A DNA stretch of 64,000 bases from Thermodesulfobacteriota bacterium (GCA_030583865.1 CP129479.1:632744-696743); one strand, 5' to 3'. Positions 1 through 7,727 are shown, counted from the stretch's first letter. Program-made: numbers and translations. The notes: generated by a model not told the origin, from the sequence alone.

Positions 1-2
1 CC

Positions 3-398
3 CCCGAGGGCGGGTTTGTCAAGGCCGGGAAGGTCGAGTCCGGGCGGGTCTTTGTCGACGGCAAGGGCGTGGGAGACGTGGGCGAGATGGTATTGAAGGA
101 CAGGAACCACCTGGCCCAGGACGGCATGGTGCTCGCCCTCGTTGCCATAAACGCCACGACCGGCGACATGGTATACGGCCCCGAGATAGTGACCCGCGGG
201 CTTGTCCTCGAAGAGGGCAGGCCCGCGCTCATCGAGGACGCCAGAAAAGTGGTAATAGAGGCGCTGAACACCTTGAATGCCGAGGTCAAGACCGAGCAGC
301 TTGAGATAAAGGAAGAGGTGCGGAGGGCGCTTCGGAGGTACTTCAATAAGACCCTGGAGCGGAAACCCGTCATACTCCCCATGATAATAGAGATTTAG
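3..398 (+). CDS. rnj: Ribonuclease J, C-terminal part (5' end outside window)
   Basis: The open frame is already running at base 3 and stops with TAG at 396-398, so only about the last 130 residues are present. The segment VDGKGVGDVGEMVLKDR, followed by a small alpha/beta domain with GPEIVTRG, matches the C-terminal part of bacterial RNase J. This is a metallo-beta-lactamase-fold endo/5'-exoribonuclease that matures and degrades RNA in the cytoplasm. The catalytic metal-binding motifs lie upstream of the window. A family A palindromic repeat begins at the stop codon. The in-frame ATG at 87 is internal, not a start. Identification rests on recognised family similarity. Confidence 0.85.
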   Translation, partial: PEGGFVKAGKVESGRVFVDGKGVGDVGEMVLKDRNHLAQDGMVLALVAINATTGDMVYGPEIVTRGLVLEEGRPALIEDARKVVIEALNTLNAEVKTEQLEIKEEVRRALRRYFNKTLERKPVILPMIIEI

Positions 399-545
399 GC
401 TGCTCAAAAAGTCCATCTGCGTCATTGTCTTCGCGGCGTACACGAAAAGTACGCCGCATTCCTCGCTCCCCTGTTCCAATGGGGGCCTCGCATCTGGAGC
501 TTTTTGAGCAGCCTGAGCGAATTTTGATTTTAACCGCAACCTGTT
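397..545. repeat. Family A palindromic repeat, copy A1
   Basis: The left arm AGGCTGCTCAAAAAGTCC (397-414) is the inverse of the right arm GGAGCTTTTTGAGCAGCCT (496-514). Between them is an inner inverted pair around GCGGCGTAC/GTACGCCGC and the common segment CCTCGCTCCCCTGTTCC. A short AT-rich tail ending GCAACCTG follows. Related copies are at 11660, 24018 and 49796, and a partial one near 19452. The element starts within the stop codon of the RNase J gene. Confidence 0.85.
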
Positions 546-564
546 GGCCCGAGGTTTTTTTGAG

Positions 565-1668
565 ATGAGCTCGAAAGTCTACTTCGCTGACCTCAGGACC
601 ACCCCCAAAAGAAATCTGCTCGATAAGCTCGATTCCCTTCTTGAGAATGCAGGCATAAGGGAGCGGTTCAGGAAAGGGCACCTTGTCGCCCTTAAGCTCC
701 ATTTCGGGGAGAAAGGGAACGCCTCCTATGTAAGGCCCGTTTTCGTGAGAAGGATAGTCGAGCGCGTAAGGGAAGCAGGCGCAAACCCCTTTCTTACCGA
801 CACAAATACGCTATATGTGGGCACAAGGGGCAATACCGTCGACCACCTGAGGACCGCCGTCGAGAACGGCTTCGATTTCGCCGTGGTCTCCGCTCCCCTC
901 GTCATAGCCGACGGCTTAAGGGGCGCCTCCGGGACGCCGATAAGGGTAGAGGGGAAGCACCTCAGGGAAGTAAGCATAGCGAGCGAAATAGTCGCTGCCG
1001 ACGGGCTCGTGGCAGTGACCCATTTCAAGTGCCACGAGCTTTCGGGCTTCGGGGGCGCGTTGAAGAACGTCGGCATGGGGTGCGCAAGCCGCGAGGGGAA
1101 GCTCGCGCAGCACTCGAACTGTTCCCCGATCGTAGACCCCGGAGGCTGCGTTGCCTGCGGCGACTGCGCCACCGCGTGCCCCTCGGGGGCCATAACGGTC
1201 GGGACCGCCGCTGTAATAGACGAGGAGGCCTGCATAGGGTGCGGCCACTGCATCGCCGTATGCCCGGAGGGGACGATAAAGGTAAGCTGGGACGAGACAT
1301 CGGCGAGGCTCCAGGAGAAGATGGTCGAGCACTTCGAGGGGGCCGTCAAGGGAAAAGCTGGCAGGTGCGTATACATCTCCTTCGTGACCCAGGTTAGCCC
1401 GGCATGCGACTGCTACGGCCATAACGACGCCCCCATAGTGCCGGACGCCGGGGTGCTGGCCTCGACCGACCCGGTGGCAATAGACCAGGCCGCGGCGGAC
1501 ATCGTAAACGGAATGGAAGGCTTCAGGGGGAGCGCCCTGCGGAGCGGGCACGAGCCGGGGGGCGACAAGTTCAGGGGGGTCCACCCCTCCGTAGACTGGG
1601 AAGCACAGCTGTCATACGCCGAGGAAAGGGGCCTCGGGTCGAGGGATTACACCCTTGTTAAAATCTGA
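565..1668 (+). CDS. DUF362 domain protein with two 4Fe-4S clusters
   Basis: A 367-residue protein with an N-terminal DUF362 domain (KLHFGEKGNASYVRP, then FKCHELSGFGGALKNVGMG) and a ferredoxin module near residues 195-240. The module carries two cluster motifs, CVACGDCATACP and CIGCGHCIAVCP. DUF362 proteins are a family of largely unknown biochemical role, often linked to anaerobic redox metabolism. The ATG at 565 is preferred over an in-frame TTG at 544 because GAGG lies about 9 bases upstream and the family fold begins at once. No signal peptide is visible, so it is probably cytoplasmic. A second DUF362-ferredoxin gene, with its cluster module at the C terminus, lies at 55209-56339. Confidence 0.85.
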   Translation: MSSKVYFADLRTTPKRNLLDKLDSLLENAGIRERFRKGHLVALKLHFGEKGNASYVRPVFVRRIVERVREAGANPFLTDTNTLYVGTRGNTVDHLRTAVENGFDFAVVSAPLVIADGLRGASGTPIRVEGKHLREVSIASEIVAADGLVAVTHFKCHELSGFGGALKNVGMGCASREGKLAQHSNCSPIVDPGGCVACGDCATACPSGAITVGTAAVIDEEACIGCGHCIAVCPEGTIKVSWDETSARLQEKMVEHFEGAVKGKAGRCVYISFVTQVSPACDCYGHNDAPIVPDAGVLASTDPVAIDQAAADIVNGMEGFRGSALRSGHEPGGDKFRGVHPSVDWEAQLSYAEERGLGSRDYTLVKI

Positions 1669-1704
1669 TAATCCGGGTCTGGCCGTAAGCAGGATGGAGC
1701 GGAG

Positions 1705-3582
1705 ATGGCGGTAAAGAAGATAGGAGAGCTCCTGGTCGAATCAGGGCTCATAACCGAGGAGCAGCTCGAGGAGGCTCTTGCCGCGGGCAAGGAAAACAAG
1801 GGCACCAGGACCGGCGCCCTGCTAGTGAAGCTGGGGTACGCAACGGAGATAGACATAGCCCAGACCCTGTCCTACCAGGTAGGGATCCCCTTTATGGACA
1901 TGGCTTCCACGACAGTGGACCCGGAGAGCCTCAAGCTCGTTAGCGAGAAGCTAGCCCGGAAGTACCTCCTTGTGCCGCTCTACCACGACAAGAAGATCCT
2001 GAGGATCGCCATGGCAGACCCGCTGAACCTGAACGCCATAGACGACCTGAGGTTCTCTACCGGCATGGAGATACAGCCCTTCATCGCCACGCTCTCGGAC
2101 GTCAATTCCGCGATATCGAGGTACTACCACCTGAACGAGCCCATGATGGACGAGATACTGGGCGATTTCAAGAAGGACAGGTACGTCGAGGTATTCCACG
2201 AGTCAGAATCGAACAGGGACCTCTCCGAGCAGGTGAAGAAGTCCGCCGCGCCGCCCATCATCAAGATGGTCGATTCAATACTGATACACGGCTTCGACAA
2301 CAGGGCAAGCGACATCCATATCGAGCCGCAGGAAAAGGGCGTGAAGCTCAGGATACGGGTAGACGGGCTCATGCGCGAAACAAAGCAGCTTCCAAAATGG
2401 GTGCAGGGGCCCGTGGTTTCCAGGATAAAGATAATGGCTCGGATGGACATAGCCGAGAGGAGGACGGCCCAGGACGGCAGGTTCAAGGTGCGGATCGGGG
2501 AAAAGAGCATGGACGTAAGGGTCTCGTCGCTGCCGACCCAGCACGGCGAGACGATAGTCATGCGGCTCCTGGACCCCAAGGCCGCCATGATAGACATAGA
2601 GGGCATAGGGATAGGCAAGGGAGATCTCGACCGGGTTTTCGACATGATAGAGCGCCCCCAGGGTGTAGTGCTCGTGACGGGCCCCACCGGCTCTGGCAAG
2701 ACCTCCACGCTTTACGCCATGCTCGCCCGCATAAAGAAGGAAGAGATAAACATAATCACGATAGAGGACCCCATAGAGTACGAGCTCAAGGACGTAAACC
2801 AGGTGGCCGTTAACGACAAGACCGGCCTTACCTTCTCATACACCCTTAGGTCGGTACTCCGGCAGGACCCGGACGTCATACTCGTCGGCGAGATGAGGGA
2901 CGCGGAGACTGCGACGATCGCCCACCAGGCCTCCCTTACGGGACACCTGGTCTTCTCGACTCTGCACACGAACGACGCGGTCTCCTCGATAACGAGGCTC
3001 CGTAACCTGGGCGTGCCTTCGTACATGATAGCGTCGGCCCTGAACGGCATAGTGGGCCAGAGGCTCGTGAGGGTGATATGCAAAGGGTGCAGGGAGGAGT
3101 ACACGCCGACCGGGCAGGAGATACGGAAGGCGGGGCTCAAGTGGTCCGGGAAGAGGCTCTACAGGGGCGCGGGCTGCAACCTCTGCGCAAATACCGGCTA
3201 CTCGGGGAGGACCGGGATATTCGAAATAGTGACGGTAAACGGCGCGATAAAGAACCTCATAGCCGCCGATGCCCCCGAGCGCGAGATAATGGCCGCCGCC
3301 CTGGAAGGCGGCATGACCCCCATGCACATGGACGGGCTAGATAAGGTCTCTTCCGGCATAACCACGCTTGAAGAGCTCGCGAGAGTCATTTACATGGCCA
3401 AGGAACCGGTGTGCCCGGCTTGCCTCAAGACAGTCCCTGCCGGGACGGAGAAATGCGGCGAGTGCGAGGCGGGCGTAAAGGACGCCGCCTGCCAATGGTG
3501 CGGGAAGGAACGGGAGGAGGGCTGGGTAGCGTGCCCCTGGTGCGCGCACGAGTTCGCCGCCGCCCCTATAACAGGAGGTTGA
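1705..3582 (+). CDS. GspE/PilB-type secretion/pilus assembly ATPase with C-terminal zinc ribbon
   Basis: A 625-residue cytoplasmic ATPase of the type II secretion/type IV pilus family. An MshEN-type N-terminal domain (about 1-150) precedes the T2SSE motor. Walker A GPTGSGKT is near residue 326, and the Asp/Walker B segment DPDVILVGEMRDAET near 388. A tetracysteine metal site (CKGC...CNLC) follows at about 455-500. After the motor, from about residue 570, is an added double zinc ribbon with four CxxC pairs (CPAC, CGEC, CQWC, CPWC), which usual PilB/GspE proteins of about 565-570 residues lack. A good ribosome site (GGAGCGGAG) precedes the ATG. No other pilus or secretion genes adjoin it, so the system it drives is unknown. 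Confidence 0.9.
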   Translation: MAVKKIGELLVESGLITEEQLEEALAAGKENKGTRTGALLVKLGYATEIDIAQTLSYQVGIPFMDMASTTVDPESLKLVSEKLARKYLLVPLYHDKKILRIAMADPLNLNAIDDLRFSTGMEIQPFIATLSDVNSAISRYYHLNEPMMDEILGDFKKDRYVEVFHESESNRDLSEQVKKSAAPPIIKMVDSILIHGFDNRASDIHIEPQEKGVKLRIRVDGLMRETKQLPKWVQGPVVSRIKIMARMDIAERRTAQDGRFKVRIGEKSMDVRVSSLPTQHGETIVMRLLDPKAAMIDIEGIGIGKGDLDRVFDMIERPQGVVLVTGPTGSGKTSTLYAMLARIKKEEINIITIEDPIEYELKDVNQVAVNDKTGLTFSYTLRSVLRQDPDVILVGEMRDAETATIAHQASLTGHLVFSTLHTNDAVSSITRLRNLGVPSYMIASALNGIVGQRLVRVICKGCREEYTPTGQEIRKAGLKWSGKRLYRGAGCNLCANTGYSGRTGIFEIVTVNGAIKNLIAADAPEREIMAAALEGGMTPMHMDGLDKVSSGITTLEELARVIYMAKEPVCPACLKTVPAGTEKCGECEAGVKDAACQWCGKEREEGWVACPWCAHEFAAAPITGG

Positions 3583-3833
3583 AGAAGTCCTTCCTGGACT
3601 TTTCAGCCGCGCCTTGGCCGGAATGAATCCGTCCAAGCCTGACTCATAGGGGCTTTCCCCTGGCATCTCATGCCTCGGCGATCCTGATTGCATGCCAGCC
3701 TTTTTGGTTTGCGGAAAAGTTCCACTTGTGATATATTCCTGCAATCCATTATGTGAGCGAGTTCAGGCGGGGGGCCTTCCCAGAAGGCGCCACCTCGCGT
3801 TAATGCTTCTTGTTCCGAATCCGCTGCCCTGAT
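3583..3833. other. Non-coding gap between gspE-like ATPase and cytochrome gene
   Basis: No convincing gene is seen. A short inverted repeat, AAGTCC/GGACTT, lies just after the ATPase stop codon. The rest shows no clear promoter or repeat beyond an AT-rich TGATATATTCC stretch near 3730. Confidence 0.4.
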
Positions 3834-3880
3834 ATGCTGAAATCCTCGCTGACCACGCGCTCTTCCTTGCACTGGCTTGC

Positions 3881-4432
3881 ATGCCGGGCTTCGCAATCGG
3901 GGAATTCTTTTCAATGGACCCGGCCCCGGCGGACAGGCCGTTCCTCGAACAGAAGAGAAAGCCGGGCGATATAAAGAAAGACAGGTACGGCCTCCCGGAC
4001 CCCACTCCCGACGTAATCTCCCTTACGCACCTTCCAAACGACCGATACGGCTTCGTAGACTGGGCCGAGGCCATCTCCTCCGGCATAATCTCGCCGAAGT
4101 CGTCGATAGACGGCTCTCCCGCGAGGCTCGCTCCCGCCGACAGGGAGAGGTTCGACGGCGACGTCCTCTTGAGGTCCAAAAAGGAATTCATGCCGGACGT
4201 GCTATTCCCGCATTCGGCCCACAACGAATGGCTCAAGTGCTCCACCTGCCACCCCCGCATATTCGCGAAGAAGGCCGGCGCGAGCCGCATTACGATGACG
4301 GGGATATGGAAAGGCAGGTTCTGCGGAGTATGCCATGACAAGGTGGCCTTCCCGACCAGGAACTGCTTCAAATGCCATTCGGTCCCAAGAGAGGCCGGGA
4401 AAGCGTTCAAAGGGACCGGGCAGGTGCGCTAA
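3881..4432 (+). CDS. c(7)-type triheme cytochrome domain protein
   Basis: About 183 residues with three haem-binding CxxCH motifs in the C-terminal half: CSTCH, CGVCH and CFKCH. The segment FPHSAHNEWLKCSTCHP followed by GKFCGVCH-like spacing fits the triheme c(7)-type cytochrome domain of deltaproteobacterial periplasmic electron carriers. The ATG at 3881 yields no proper signal peptide. The upstream frame from ATG 3834 reads MLKSSLTTRSSL, and a one-base shift near 3868 would join it to LACMPGFAIG to give a normal export signal. The signal may therefore be frameshifted, either in nature or in the assembly. The stop overlaps the next start (TAATG), so it is translationally linked to the LuxR-type genes. 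Confidence 0.75.
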   Translation: MPGFAIGEFFSMDPAPADRPFLEQKRKPGDIKKDRYGLPDPTPDVISLTHLPNDRYGFVDWAEAISSGIISPKSSIDGSPARLAPADRERFDGDVLLRSKKEFMPDVLFPHSAHNEWLKCSTCHPRIFAKKAGASRITMTGIWKGRFCGVCHDKVAFPTRNCFKCHSVPREAGKAFKGTGQVR

Positions 4433-5016
4433 TGCATCAATATGACTACCTCTCCAAAAGCGAGCTGGTAAAGATACTCGAACTGATCGAGCAGTCGCTG
4501 AAGTGCGGCAGCCCGGACGACGTAAGAGACCTCATCATGTCGGCCCGGCAGCTCTTCGAAGCCGAGTTCGCCGTATGCGGCCTGCTTGAAGCGGGTTTGC
4601 CCCACATCACGGGTTTTGTGAACGGCAATTATCCGGACGAATGGATAAGCAGATACATGGCCGAGGGCCTTCAGAGGCACGACCCGGTCGTAAGGTTCCA
4701 TTCGAGCTACGCGACTACCCAGATCTGGAAGGACGTCTTCAGAAAGTACGGCGACCCCGGGGCAAGGGAGCTTCTGAAGGACGCAAGCGACTACGGCCTG
4801 AAACACGGCATATCGAGCGCGATCTACGTGCCGGAGGCGGACAAGGTCGCGATAGTCACCTTCTCGGACAGGCAAGACAGGTTCAAGGGACGACACAAGA
4901 AGATAATCGACATCCTGAGCGCGCACCTTAACGGTGCGATAGCAAGGTCGGTCCTGAGCCCCGAGACCGGGGCTGGAGCCGGGACCACGGTTCCTCAACT
5001 GCTTCCTGGTATCTGA
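4432..5016 (+). CDS. LuxR-type autoinducer-binding domain protein lacking HTH
   Basis: A 194-residue paralogue of the N-terminal half of the adjacent LuxR protein (LSKSELVKILELIEQSLKC against FSKRELSEILGIIQETLKC). The residues that line the acyl-homoserine lactone pocket in TraR/LuxR proteins are retained: W71, Y75, D84-P85 and W99. The protein ends at the interdomain linker and has no LuxR helix-turn-helix; the next gene starts 15 bases later, so no HTH remnant remains. Natural HTH-less relatives such as TrlR act as dominant-negative partners of TraR, and a similar role here is inference. The start overlaps the cytochrome stop codon. Confidence 0.8.
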   Translation: MHQYDYLSKSELVKILELIEQSLKCGSPDDVRDLIMSARQLFEAEFAVCGLLEAGLPHITGFVNGNYPDEWISRYMAEGLQRHDPVVRFHSSYATTQIWKDVFRKYGDPGARELLKDASDYGLKHGISSAIYVPEADKVAIVTFSDRQDRFKGRHKKIIDILSAHLNGAIARSVLSPETGAGAGTTVPQLLPGI

Positions 5017-5031
5017 CACCTGAAAGGGGGG

Positions 5032-5772
5032 ATGCGGCAGATGTGCTACAAGAACTTTTCAAAAAGGGAATTGTCGGAGATACTCGGGATCATCCAGGAG
5101 ACCCTTAAATGCAAGTCCGAGTCCGACATAGTGTCGCTTACGGGGAAGATAAAGGAACTCGTGTACGCCGACATGAGCGTATGCGCGTTGGGCGAGACTG
5201 CCACGGGCAGCCTGCTCAAGGTGGTGAACCATAACTGGCCGGACGAATGGGCTGGGATTTACACATCCGAGCAGCTCTGCAAGCGCGACCCTGTTTTCCT
5301 TTTCAATATCAGCCACCAGCAGGCCTATACCTGGTCAGAGGCGATGCGCAATTTTCCTGGCAAACCAGGCGAGGACGTAATGAACAAGGCCTCGGAGTTC
5401 AGGCTCAAGTACGGCCTCTCAAGCGGCATAAGCTCGGACGGACCAAAGGGGAGCATATTCTCATTCGCGGGAGACCGCGACAGGTTCACCAGCCACCACC
5501 TGATGATACTCGACATCCTGACGCCGCACCTTCATCAGGCGCTTGTACGGATATGCGGGAGCCGGTTCAAAGCCGATGCGCCTCTTTCGCACAGGGAAAG
5601 GGAGGTGCTGAAATGGGTCAGGGAGGGGAAGACGAACTGGGAAATATCAGTGATACTCAGCATAAGCGAACGCACGGTCAAGTTCCATATCCAGAACATA
5701 GAAAGAAAGCTCAATGCGGTAAACAAGGCGCATGCGATAGCGATTGCGCTCGATAGCGGTTTGCTGGCATAG
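5032..5772 (+). CDS. luxR: LuxR-family quorum-sensing transcriptional regulator
   Basis: A 246-residue two-domain regulator. The N-terminal autoinducer-binding domain keeps the signature residues W73, Y77, D86-P87 and W101. The C-terminal GerE-type helix-turn-helix begins LSHREREVLKWVREGKTNWE and continues ISERTVKFHIQNIERKLN. A strong ribosome site (AAAGGGGGG) precedes the ATG at 5032. It should bind an acyl-homoserine lactone and control promoters bearing lux boxes. It lies directly after the HTH-less paralogue. It converges with luxI, their 3' ends overlapping by 62 bases. Candidate operators are in the luxI-radC gap at 6423-6442 and 6490-6511. Confidence 0.88.
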   Translation: MRQMCYKNFSKRELSEILGIIQETLKCKSESDIVSLTGKIKELVYADMSVCALGETATGSLLKVVNHNWPDEWAGIYTSEQLCKRDPVFLFNISHQQAYTWSEAMRNFPGKPGEDVMNKASEFRLKYGLSSGISSDGPKGSIFSFAGDRDRFTSHHLMILDILTPHLHQALVRICGSRFKADAPLSHREREVLKWVREGKTNWEISVILSISERTVKFHIQNIERKLNAVNKAHAIAIALDSGLLA

Positions 5773-6388
5773 AGATTACGGACATCCATTCATAATAGTC
5801 AGGCCTCCTGGCCGAGGCCTCCTTTTCGAACCTGCGCCAGTCCAGCATGCACACGGCGGCCTTCACGCCGTCGGGCATGGTTTTGAAATCCCCTACGGCT
5901 TCCACCGGCAGGCACCCGAGCCTCAGGATCCTATAGCACCTGTTGTCTACGACCATAGCCGAATACCTTACGCCGTTCATGATGTTCCAGTGATACAGGC
6001 CCTTGTAGAGAAGGAGGGTCATGTTATGGCCGCCCTTGTTCGAGCGGAACTCCTTCCTCACGCATAGTCTCGTTATCTCGGCGACATCAGGCGAGCGCTC
6101 TATCGTTTTGCCGTTTGGCAGAAGGGCGGCGAACTCCCTGTCTATCATGAACGGATTGGGCGGAAGTATCATCCGGAGGCTCCCGGCCAGGGTCATGTCT
6201 TCCCTGAAAACTCCGATCGAGTATGAGAACGCGTCATAGGGGTCCCTCTCCAGGCCGTCCGTGGCCTCAGGCACCCATTTGAGCTCCTCCGCGAAGACCT
6301 CGTGGCGGAGCTTAAGCGCCGCCTCGAACTCCTCCGGAGCTGAAATGGTCTTTATTATGAACTCGTCTTCCTCGAATATCAGTTCCAT
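5711..6388 (-). CDS. luxI: LuxI-type acyl-homoserine lactone synthase
   Basis: A 225-residue GNAT-fold autoinducer synthase. The residues invariant in LuxI proteins are present with near-canonical spacing: R28, F32, W38, D49, D52, R72, E104 and R107 (LRHEVFAEELKWVP, ERDPYD, GSLRM, AEITRL). The family makes acyl-homoserine lactones from S-adenosylmethionine and acyl-ACP. The last ~20 residues are encoded opposite the HTH-coding end of luxR, and they fit the family poorly. AAAAAGGGGG lies immediately before the ATG. An exosortase-associated acyltransferase of the same fold is possible, but the paired LuxR genes favour LuxI. Confidence 0.82.
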   Translation of the reverse strand: MELIFEEDEFIIKTISAPEEFEAALKLRHEVFAEELKWVPEATDGLERDPYDAFSYSIGVFREDMTLAGSLRMILPPNPFMIDREFAALLPNGKTIERSPDVAEITRLCVRKEFRSNKGGHNMTLLLYKGLYHWNIMNGVRYSAMVVDNRCYRILRLGCLPVEAVGDFKTMPDGVKAAVCMLDWRRFEKEASARRPDYYEWMSVISMPANRYRAQSLSHAPCLPH

Positions 6389-6422
6389 GCCCCCTTTTTA
6401 GCAGGAAGTGGCGGGGCCATGT

Positions 6423-6442
6423 AACTGTCAGGTATTGCAGTT
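6423..6442. promoter_or_regulatory. Candidate lux box 1
   Basis: The 20-base sequence AACTG-N10-CAGTT has the CTG-N10-CAG core of LuxR-type operators. Its centre is about 44 bases before the luxI start codon. Only the five-base arms are symmetric, so the match is modest. Confidence 0.4.
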
Positions 6443-6464
6443 CACTTTTATGCGGCGTAGTTGT

Positions 6465-6537
6465 AAAATAAAAAGTTTAATTTCGTGGACCCCTGTACCA
6501 AAGTGCAGGGGGACCTGGCGGGTAAATATAGTATAAT
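6465..6537. promoter_or_regulatory. Divergent luxI/radC promoter region with strong lux-box-like palindrome
   Basis: The palindrome CCCCTGTAC-CAAA-GTGCAGGGG occupies 6490-6511, with nine-base arms, one mismatch and a CTG-N10-CAG core. A -10 match, TATAAT, lies at 6532-6537 on the plus strand, putting the palindrome centre near -43 of a start site around 6544. That is the spacing of the classical lux box. On the minus strand TATTTT (6470-6465) gives a similar distance toward luxI. No good -35 hexamer is present on the plus strand, which suits an activator-dependent promoter. Function is inferred. Confidence 0.55.
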
Positions 6538-6612
6538 GCCGCCGTTCCGGTTCAGAGAGGGCAGGGCAAAACCCGGCATTTGAGGCGTGCAGGCATCCTG
6601 AAAGGAGTTTGT

Positions 6613-7326
6613 ATGGACGCTGATTACAGGAGGTGCCGTGAGACCGCTTTCAAAGCGCTCGTCGGTCCTTACGGGCTCGCGGAGTTCGGCAGGGAGCGCC
6701 TTCTGGAGCTCATGGTATCGTACGCCGCGCCCAGGAAAGACGCGCGGGCCGTCACCGACAGGCTCCTCAGCAGGTTCAGGGGCTTAAGGGGCGTGCTCGA
6801 CGCCTCCCCGGAAGAGCTTGAGGCCGAGGGCTCGCTGGGCAACGACGGCATAGTGCTCGTAAAGCTCTTCAAGGAGATGGCTGGCGCCTACCTAAAGGAG
6901 CGGACGATCGGGCAGGAAGCCGAGGCCGGCATGGCCGACCTCCTCGACTACCTTTGCCTTACTCTCTCCGGCGAAAGGGTCGAGAAGTTCCTCGCGGTAT
7001 ACATGGGGTTCAGGAAAGAGATAATCTCCATAGACGTTCTGCACGAGGGCACCATAAACCAGACCGTCGTGTATCCCAGGAAGGCCATTGAGATGGCCTT
7101 CAGGCACAACGCCCGGTCGGTCATCTTCGTCCATAACCACCCGAGCGGCGACCCTACGCCGTCGAGCCAGGACAGGCAGCTTACACGGGTCCTGGACAGG
7201 GCCGCGGCCGCGGTCGACATACTTGTTCTTGACCACCTGATAATCGGCAGGGACAGAAACTTCAGCGCCAGGGAGAACGGCTGGTCGATGGGGCTTCCCT
7301 TCAACTGCATCGCCGCAAGCCCCTGA
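6613..7326 (+). CDS. radC: RadC-family JAMM/MPN-domain protein
   Basis: A 237-residue protein of the RadC (DUF2466) family. A helix-hairpin-helix-like N-terminal region (LLSRFRGLRGVLDASPEELE) precedes the JAMM-type metal site HNHPSGDPTPSSQD near residues 177-190. The molecular role of RadC is unsettled; the name comes from a DNA-repair locus later assigned elsewhere. AAAGGAG six bases before the ATG at 6613 fixes the start over an upstream TTG. Its upstream region carries the lux-box-like palindrome, so it may be a quorum-sensing target. A family B repeat begins at the stop codon. Confidence 0.88.
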   Translation: MDADYRRCRETAFKALVGPYGLAEFGRERLLELMVSYAAPRKDARAVTDRLLSRFRGLRGVLDASPEELEAEGSLGNDGIVLVKLFKEMAGAYLKERTIGQEAEAGMADLLDYLCLTLSGERVEKFLAVYMGFRKEIISIDVLHEGTINQTVVYPRKAIEMAFRHNARSVIFVHNHPSGDPTPSSQDRQLTRVLDRAAAAVDILVLDHLIIGRDRNFSARENGWSMGLPFNCIAASP

Positions 7327-7462
7327 GGTCGCCTGTAAAAATTGATCTTTTCCCCGGACTCTGCGTCAGTCCGGGAATAAAAAAGCTCACATATTTTCAT
7401 ATATGCTCCGCTTTTTATTCCCGGCCTTCCTTGATTACGGGGAAAATCTCTAATTTTTTTTT
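7327..7462. repeat. Family B palindromic repeat, copy B1 (right end lost)
   Basis: It begins right after the radC stop with GTCGCCTGTAAAAATTGATC, then the common core CCCCGGACTCTGCGTCAG. The inner arms CCGGGAATAAAAA and TTTTTATTCCCGG follow, and it ends TCTCTAATTTTT. The terminal TAGAGGTTGCC is absent and the family D element follows nine bases later. This is the most eroded B copy. Confidence 0.8.
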
Positions 7463-7470
7463 GAGATTTC

Positions 7471-7699
7471 TTAAGGAAGGTCTGATTAATTCGCAAACGC
7501 TGTCATTCTGAGCGAAGCGAAGAATCTCGTATTGGGAAATTCGGCAAGTTATGATTCTTATCTCGCCCGTCCTGGGGGCTCGACCCTCGGGCTGCCTCGC
7601 CAAGAGGCTCGGCATTCAATTTTTGCTGTCCTGCAAAAATCGTCGGTCGCTTACGCTCCCTCAGAATGACAAAAAAAGGAATTATCAGATCTTCCTTAA
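7471..7699. repeat. Family D inverted-repeat element with nested palindrome
   Basis: The ends are inverted repeats of about 20 bases, TTAAGGAAGGTCTGATTAAT on the left and ATTATCAGATCTTCCTTAA on the right, with one mismatch and one indel. Inside is a second inverted pair, GTCATTCTGAG (about 7501) and CTCAGAATGAC (about 7660). The motif GTCATTCTGAGCGAAGCGAA resembles a repeat widespread in bacterial genomes. No gene is inside. It looks like a MITE-like non-autonomous element. One copy was seen in this window. Confidence 0.65.
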
Positions 7700-7727
7700 C
7701 TTGGTGCTCTTAAGAGCCGGCGCGTGT

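Noticed and set aside
7501-7527. Possible tRNA or small RNA gene around GTCATTCTGAGCGAAGCG
   Set aside because: The sequence is a known type of dispersed repeat and forms half of an inverted pair inside element D; no cloverleaf can be drawn.
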